The position numbers and the translations under genes are program-made. Below the pieces are notes generated by a model. That model saw nothing but the letters and a program-made list of their open reading frames with translations, was not told the origin of the DNA and did not search any database. A DNA stretch of 41,992 nucleotides from Oscillatoria sp. (GTDB lineage: Bacteria > Cyanobacteriota > Cyanobacteriia > Cyanobacteriales > Laspinemataceae): contig JAABSJ010000025.1 of NCBI GenBank assembly GCA_011390515.1, forward strand, positions 1 to 41,992. Direction: 5' to 3'. Position 1 is the stretch's first letter; each line of letters starts with the position of its first letter. Shown here piece after piece: positions 37,162 to 41,992 of this stretch.

Positions 37162-37313
37162 GGGAGCATCTCAATGTTGCCTAAAAACTAATCTGACCTC
37201 TCCCCCCTGCCCCTTTCCCCTACAAGGGGAGGGGGAATAAATGTCTTTCTCCCCCTTCCCTTGTAGGGAAGGGGGCTGGGGGGAGAGGTCTCTTGAACAA
37301 ATTGAGATGCTCC
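37162..37313. repeat. Longer family B element
   Basis: It starts GGGAGCATCTCAATG and ends ATTGAGATGCTCC, like the 110-bp copies at 18730 and 41739. Here the centre holds two hairpins (CCCCTTTCCCC and CCCCCTTCCC types) and the total is 152 bp. It lies after the hydrolase gene. The remainder to 37538 is AT-rich and shows no gene. Confidence 0.75.
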
Positions 37314-37538
37314 GGTTTTGTCCGTTTAAAATTACCAAAATAGTGACAAAATAGTCGTCAAGGCTAAAACCTGCATTTGACAGCGCTTTTAGTTCTAAAT
37401 ATTTTTGCTTGTATGCATAACTCTGTAATATAAGTCAGAGCTTGAATCCCTTGAAATCTTGTTCAAATCAACCTAATAAAAGCCCACATCGACAAAAAAA
37501 TCTCCTGCCAAACATAAGCCTCTGAGCAACTAAGCTAA

Positions 37539-38636
37539 CTAAAGAGAAACTTTGGGCAACTTAATGATGAAGCTTGTCCCCTTGCCCTCCGCACTTTCAA
37601 CCTCAAGCGTCCCCTGATGTGCCTCAGTAATACTCTTTGCTAAAAATAATCCTAATCCCCATCCTGTTTGATCGTCAGCACAGATGGTTCGACGAAATTG
37701 TTGAAATAGGATGGATTGAGCGTCTAGGTCAATCGGCTCGCCTTCATTATGGATGGTGAGGCTGATCTGCGTTTCAGTTTGCTGGAGCGTGAGTATAATC
37801 GGCGTACTAGCACTACCATATTTCACAGCGTTAATTGCTAAATTTTCAATCACCCGCCGTATTTCTTTACGGCTGCAATAAGTCCTGAAATTAGAATCAG
37901 AGACCACAACGAACCGATCTCCATAAGCGAAGCGCAAATCCTCCGCTACTTCCTGAACTAACTCATCTAAATCGCATTCTTCAAATTCAATCTTTAAGCT
38001 CTGCCCTGCCCGCAGCCGACTCGCATCAAGTAGATTTTCAATCATGGAATCTAGCCGATTGACCGCGCCGATCATCCTCGTGGCCACATCGATGTGGGTG
38101 TCTCCTCGTTCAAGCCGCCGCAGAGTTAGTTGAGTTCCCATTTTTACAACATTAAGAGGCCCTTTGAGGTCGTGAGTTAGCGTCACCATAAATAGCTCTT
38201 GAATCTCTCGCAGCGTCGCGGAGAATTGAGTGGCAGCGTCATTAACGGCTTGCTCAATAGAGCTGATAATGATGTCTCGTTCTATCACTTCTAAAGGTGC
38301 TTCTTCCTCTAAAACTTGAAAGATTACTTGACGGAGGATGTGGTACTCGAAAATGAGTTGATTCATGGAGTAGTCGGCATACCCCGCCCGTTCATGCCCA
38401 TGCTTCTTGCCTATTCGAGTGCTTTTTATCTCGTCGGCTGTGATTCGGGCAGGTGTCCTGTCAATCCTGGTTGAGAGCTCATCTACGAGTTGGTCTAAGT
38501 ACTCAGGTAGGTGATCTTGCAATACAAGAGAGTCCTTATGCATTGATGCTTGGACTTCATCACGCGCTCGCTCCTCCCACCTCTGCATAATTTTTTTGAC
38601 ATTTTGCTTAAGACGGTCAGAAGCTTGGTTAGACAT
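37539..38636 (-). CDS. Sensor histidine kinase with RsbR-like N-terminal domain
   Basis: A 365-residue cytoplasmic histidine kinase. Residues ~10-145 are helical and resemble the RsbRD sensory domain (DHLPEYLDQLVDELS, HGHERAGYADYSMNQLIFEY). The phosphorylation site is THDLKGPLNVVK with His155. The ATP domain has the N box ENLAINAVKYG (~264-274), HNEGEPI, and the G box GWGLGLFLAKSI (~325-336). There is no membrane helix. No response regulator lies next to it, so it is an orphan kinase. The gene has no GCGATCGC site, unlike most genes around it, which may mean recent acquisition. A family C element lies just before its start and may contribute to its promoter region. Confidence 0.92.
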   Translation of the reverse strand: MSNQASDRLKQNVKKIMQRWEERARDEVQASMHKDSLVLQDHLPEYLDQLVDELSTRIDRTPARITADEIKSTRIGKKHGHERAGYADYSMNQLIFEYHILRQVIFQVLEEEAPLEVIERDIIISSIEQAVNDAATQFSATLREIQELFMVTLTHDLKGPLNVVKMGTQLTLRRLERGDTHIDVATRMIGAVNRLDSMIENLLDASRLRAGQSLKIEFEECDLDELVQEVAEDLRFAYGDRFVVVSDSNFRTYCSRKEIRRVIENLAINAVKYGSASTPIILTLQQTETQISLTIHNEGEPIDLDAQSILFQQFRRTICADDQTGWGLGLFLAKSITEAHQGTLEVESAEGKGTSFIIKLPKVSL

Positions 38637-38678
38637 CGTTTTTGATTCTCTGGATGAGTGGCTGTTGGGAGAGCATTA

Positions 38679-38790
38679 TATAGCATTCCTAACTGATTTG
38701 TGACTTATGTCTTGCTCCCCTCTCCCGTTCTGGGCCGCCAACGGCCGGGGGCCGCCGACGTCTTCCACAACTGATTTAGGATTGCTATAG
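38679..38790. repeat. Family C element upstream of the kinase gene, with a solo terminus beside it
   Basis: It has TATAGCATTCCTAACTGATT at the left and CTGATTTAGGATTGCTATAG at the right, with GGGCCGCCAACGG and GGGGCCGCCGACG inside, and matches 20602-20712. A solo TTTTGCAAGAGGTCTA (38803-38818), the end of the element at 18502-18694, lies 12 bases further on. The rest of the gap to 38998 shows no gene. Confidence 0.8.
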
Positions 38791-38998
38791 TTATAGATTT
38801 TTTTTTGCAAGAGGTCTATTTAAAAGAGTGGGTTATTGAAACCTGTACAGAACACACTCCTTTGAAGCATCTGTACTCCATGAGTCGGGAAACCACTCCA
38901 GAACCCATTTTGTAATCAATCCTGGGCGATCCTTCTTCGTATAGATGCCAGATTTGGAGAAAAATGCTGCAATGGGGGTATTGTTACGGATTAAAGAC

Positions 38999-40105
38999 AT
39001 GAGCCAACGAGTTTTGATTATTGGCGGACGGGGACGGATCGGCAGCAGCATTGCCGAAGATTTGATCGCCCATACCGATGCAGAAATTACGGTAACGGGA
39101 CGGGACAAGACAGCGGGAAAATCAGTGAAAGAGACTTTAGGCGATCGCGTCCAGTTTCGGGCGGTCCATTTAGACGATCGCGCCGGATTATCCCAGGCGA
39201 TCGCCGCCAGCGATTTGGTCGTTCATAGTGCCGGACCCTTCCATCACCGCGATGCCCGAGTCCTCCAACTCTGCATCGAACAAGGCGTCAATTATACCGA
39301 TGTGAGCGATAACCGAGGATTCACCCGCAGGGCCCTGGCATTGCAAGACGCCGCAGAAAAAGCGGGCATCACCGCTGTCATTAATACTGGCATTTTCCCC
39401 GGAATTTCTAATAGTATGGTTCGCCAAGGAGTCGAACAACTTCAAGAAGCCGATCGCATCCATTTAAGCTATGTTGTCGGGGGTTCAGGAGGTGCCGGAG
39501 TCACGGTCATGCGTACCACCTTTTTAGGCTTACAAAACCCCTTTGATGCCTGGATTGATGGCCAATGGCAACAGGTTAACCCCTATACCGATCGCGAAAC
39601 TATGGAATTTCCCCAACCCTACGGCAAGGTGGGAGTTTACTGGTTTGATATGCCCGAAGCCTTTACTTTACCCGACTCCTTCCCCGTTAAAACCGCCATT
39701 ACCAAATTCGGTACTTCCCCGGATTTGTACAACCATTTGACCTGGATGGTAGCAAATTTATGGCCTTCAGCCGCCCTCAAAAGTTCTGCTGTAATCGAAT
39801 TTTTATCTCAAGTCAGCTATCGGATGACGGCAGTCACGGACAAATTTAGCGGGACTGGGGTGGCCGTGCGATCGGAAGTTAACGGCAAGAACGCCGAAGG
39901 ACAACCCGCCACGGTTTGCAGTGCAGTGGTTCATCATAGCGCCGCTGTGGCCACGGGAATTGGCACCGGAACCATCGCCGAACTGATGCTGAAGGGAAAA
40001 CTCACCAAACCCGGTGTATGGCCCGTAGAACAAGCCTTACCCACGGCGTTGTTTGAATCAATTATGACAACTCGGGGAATCGAGATCGCTCATCATTGGT
40101 TGTAA
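38999..40105 (+). CDS. Saccharopine dehydrogenase family NAD(P)-binding protein
   Basis: A 368-residue oxidoreductase-like protein. The N-terminal Rossmann motif is VLIIGGRGRIGSSIAEDL, and the region HSAGPFHHRDARVLQLCIEQG with NYTDVSDNRGF is characteristic of the saccharopine dehydrogenase NADP-binding family. The C-terminal half holds a hydrophobic segment near LTWMVANLWPSAAL. The ATG at 38999 is chosen as it starts the family domain; an in-frame ATG 18 codons upstream adds a non-conserved tail. Many members of this family are not true saccharopine dehydrogenases, so the reaction is open. The aldehyde dehydrogenase gene starts 32 bases after it and is probably cotranscribed. Confidence 0.88.
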   Translation: MSQRVLIIGGRGRIGSSIAEDLIAHTDAEITVTGRDKTAGKSVKETLGDRVQFRAVHLDDRAGLSQAIAASDLVVHSAGPFHHRDARVLQLCIEQGVNYTDVSDNRGFTRRALALQDAAEKAGITAVINTGIFPGISNSMVRQGVEQLQEADRIHLSYVVGGSGGAGVTVMRTTFLGLQNPFDAWIDGQWQQVNPYTDRETMEFPQPYGKVGVYWFDMPEAFTLPDSFPVKTAITKFGTSPDLYNHLTWMVANLWPSAALKSSAVIEFLSQVSYRMTAVTDKFSGTGVAVRSEVNGKNAEGQPATVCSAVVHHSAAVATGIGTGTIAELMLKGKLTKPGVWPVEQALPTALFESIMTTRGIEIAHHWL

Positions 40106-40137
40106 GCTGTCCCTATCTATCTTAGCCCGGATTAATC

Positions 40138-41634
40138 ATGCACACTTGTCTGAATTATATTGAGGGTCACTGGTTACCCCCCGCCTCTGGGGAAACGATG
40201 GAAAGTCGCAATCCCGCCCATTGGCGCGAACTGATTGCCAACTTTGGGCGATCGGGCGACATTGATATAGAAATGGCCGTCACTGCCGCCCGCAGTGCCT
40301 ATCGCACTTGGCGACTGGTTCCGGCACCAGAACGGGCGGAATTTTTATACCGCTTTGGGGAATTATTGCGCGATCGCAAAGCAGAACTGGCCTACTTAAT
40401 GAGTCAGGAAATGGGGAAACCCTTGACTGAAGCCAATGGCGATGTCCAAGAAGGCATTGACTGCGCCTTTTATTATGCCGGAGAAGGTCGCCGTCTGTTC
40501 GGACAAACCACAACTTCGGAAATGGATAATAAATTTGCGATGACGGTGCGAATGCCCATTGGCGTCTGCGGTTTAATCACCCCTTGGAATTTTCCCATCG
40601 CCATTCCCTGTTGGAAAGCAATGCCTGCCTTAGTTTGCGGCAATACCCTCATCCTGAAACCGTCCGAAGACACCCCTGCCGTGACTCACTTATTGTTTCA
40701 AGTTTTCCATGATGCCGGATTTCCCCCGGGGGTCGTCAACCTCGTGCATGGGTTGGGAGAAGAAACGGGAAAAGCCTTGGTAGAACATCCCGAGGTCAAT
40801 TTAATTTCATTAACCGGGTCCTCACAAACCGGCGCAGAAGTGGCGGCCATCTGTGCCAAACAGCACAAGCGGGTTTGTTTGGAACTGGGGGGCAAAAATG
40901 CCCAGGTGGTGATGGAAGACGCGGATTTAGAATTAGCCCTGGAAGGCGCAGTCTGGGGCGCTTTTGGCACGAGTGGGCAACGGTGCACAGCGACCAGTCG
41001 TCTGCTGCTGCATCGGGATATTAAGGATAAATTTACGGAAATGCTGGTCGATCGCACCCGGAAACTCCGTCTGGGACCCGGAACAGACCCAACTACCGAC
41101 ATTGGGCCGATTGTCAATGCCACGCAACTGAATACGATTGAGGAGTATATGGAAATTGCTCATCAAGAGGGAGCAAAGATTTTAATCGGGGGCCATCGCA
41201 CAACGGAGGGAACGCTGACGGGAGGATTCTTTTTTGAGCCAACTATCCTGGATGGGGTGATGCCGTATATGCGGATCGCCCGGGAAGAGATTTTCGGCCC
41301 GGTGGTGGCGTTGATAGAAATTTCTTCGTTTGAAGAGGCGATCGCCATTCTCAATGATACCCCCTACGGTTTATCTTCTTCTGTTTATACTCGCGATGTG
41401 AATCGAGCCTTTCAAGCCATGCGCGATATTGAAGCCGGAATCACTTATATTAATGGTCCGACCATTGGGGCCGAGGTGCATTTACCCTTTGGCGGCGTCA
41501 AACAAACCGGCAACGGACATCGTGAGGCGGGAACAGCCGCCCTGGATGTGTTTACGGAATGGAAAACGGTCTATGTAGACTTTTCCGGACGCTTACAACG
41601 GGCGCAAATCGACAATCGTGACCCGGTAACGTAA
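40138..41634 (+). CDS. NAD(P)-dependent aldehyde dehydrogenase
   Basis: A complete 498-residue aldehyde dehydrogenase. Catalytic and binding residues are clear: PWNFP with Asn151, KPSE with Lys174, CLELGGKN with the general base Glu249, and GQRCTATSR with the nucleophile Cys283. The C-terminal part reads [17 protein letters not shown] and [14 protein letters not shown], which recalls the ketoglutarate-semialdehyde/succinate-semialdehyde dehydrogenase groups more than ALDH7. It oxidises an aldehyde to the acid in the cytoplasm. It forms a likely two-gene operon with the saccharopine-dehydrogenase-like gene. The exact substrate is not decided by the sequence. Confidence 0.93.
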   Translation: MHTCLNYIEGHWLPPASGETMESRNPAHWRELIANFGRSGDIDIEMAVTAARSAYRTWRLVPAPERAEFLYRFGELLRDRKAELAYLMSQEMGKPLTEANGDVQEGIDCAFYYAGEGRRLFGQTTTSEMDNKFAMTVRMPIGVCGLITPWNFPIAIPCWKAMPALVCGNTLILKPSEDTPAVTHLLFQVFHDAGFPPGVVNLVHGLGEETGKALVEHPEVNLISLTGSSQTGAEVAAICAKQHKRVCLELGGKNAQVVMEDADLELALEGAVWGAFGTSGQRCTATSRLLLHRDIKDKFTEMLVDRTRKLRLGPGTDPTTDIGPIVNATQLNTIEEYMEIAHQEGAKILIGGHRTTEGTLTGGFFFEPTILDGVMPYMRIAREEIFGPVVALIEISSFEEAIAILNDTPYGLSSSVYTRDVNRAFQAMRDIEAGITYINGPTIGAEVHLPFGGVKQTGNGHREAGTAALDVFTEWKTVYVDFSGRLQRAQIDNRDPVT

Positions 41635-41686
41635 GCGAAAAATACCGGCATCCTGAGATGATGCCGGTCGGTGGGGTTTATTATCA

Positions 41687-41992
41687 TGATAGCCCTGTCC
41701 AAATCATAAATTTAATCACCCAAAACAGTGATGGAATGGGGAGCATCTCAAGAAGGCAAAGAGACCTAACCCCCCAGCCCCCTTCCCTAAGAGGGAAGGG
41801 GGAGCAAGACTTGTAAATTCCCCTTTCAGGCCAAATTGAAATGCTCCCGATGTCATGTAGCCGCGCTTCGAGAAGCGCCTGTCCATAAGATAAATTTAAT
41901 GATCCAAAAGAGTGATGAAATGTAGCCGCGCTTCGAGAAGCGCCTGTCCAAATCATAAATTTAATCACCCCAAAGAGTGATGAAATGTAGCC
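41687..41992 (+). repeat. Tandem ~65-bp repeat (family E) interrupted by a family B element
   Basis: A unit running TGTAGCCGCGCTTCGAGAAG, then CCTGTCC, ATAAATTTAAT and GTGATGAAAT occurs at 41859-41924 and 41925-41990, with an earlier partial unit at 41693-41738. The family B element (41739-41848; GGGAGCATCTCA to GAAATGCTCCC) lies between the partial unit and the complete ones. The array continues past the window edge. No gene is present after 41634. Confidence 0.8.
41739..41848. mobile_element. Family B MITE-like element inside repeat array E
   Basis: This 110-bp copy has the same length and centre (CCCCCTTCCCT hairpin, GAGCAAGACTTGTAAATTCC) as the copy at 18730-18839, with slightly decayed termini. 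Its position between family E units suggests insertion into an existing array. Confidence 0.65.

Noticed and set aside
38999-40105. True saccharopine dehydrogenase of lysine metabolism
   Set aside because: The fold match is good, but many members of this family have other roles and no lysine-pathway partner is adjacent beyond a non-ALDH7 dehydrogenase.
41684-41968. 94-codon open frame on the minus strand
   Set aside because: It runs through the family E and B repeats, and the same peptide motif recurs because the DNA unit recurs.

Overview
The window is a stretch of cyanobacterial chromosome, probably from a filamentous Oscillatoriales-type species. Three things point there: the octamer GCGATCGC (HIP1) is present in most genes, there is a CrtO-type beta-carotene ketolase, and there is a RarA ATPase fused to a methyltransferase-like domain as known from cyanobacteria. 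The gene content is ordinary housekeeping and accessory chromosome. The spaces between genes are unusually rich in short palindromic and terminal-inverted-repeat elements. I saw no tRNA, rRNA or CRISPR array.

Region by region. 1-4575: the 3' part of a periplasmic adaptor and a complete RND efflux pump, separated by two copies of a dispersed repeat. 4847-8484: a pirin with a divergent HxlR regulator, then a large CBS-PAS-GAF-GGDEF signalling gene broken by one missing base in a G-run. 8873-10336: two cyanobacterial proteins I do not recognise. 10936-13158: the RarA fusion. 13199-20479 (all minus strand): a polysaccharide locus with an O-antigen ligase/Wzy-like membrane protein, a Wzz/GumC-like chain-length protein, a GH74-like beta-propeller gene with a frameshift and an in-frame stop, and a family 2 glycosyltransferase. 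20602-21720: a decayed ISKra4-type transposase gene carrying small TA-flanked elements. 21866-26417: a glutathionyl-hydroquinone reductase, a small unknown, a histone-deacetylase-fold enzyme and a membrane-anchored WD40 protein. 26760-35770: an ion-transport block with two tandem MgtE magnesium transporters, a CPA2 antiporter with a universal-stress domain, crtO, and a CPA1 antiporter. 36239-41634: an alpha/beta hydrolase, a sensor histidine kinase, and a saccharopine-dehydrogenase-like gene followed 32 bases later by an aldehyde dehydrogenase.

How the parts relate. The adaptor and pump form one efflux system whose outer-membrane partner lies outside the window or elsewhere. The Wzy, Wzz, GT2 and GH74-like genes fit assembly and trimming of an exopolysaccharide. 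The MgtE pair and the two antiporters handle Mg2+ and Na+/K+/H+. The leaders of the second mgtE gene and of the CPA2 antiporter gene fold into nested hairpins and could be cis-regulatory RNAs.

The most interesting material is non-coding: at least four families of small inverted-repeat elements, one inserted in tandem into a transposase gene with a TA duplication, one pair of hairpins with compensatory base changes, and the two structured transporter leaders. No clear new multi-gene system (defence, secretion or biosynthetic) was seen.
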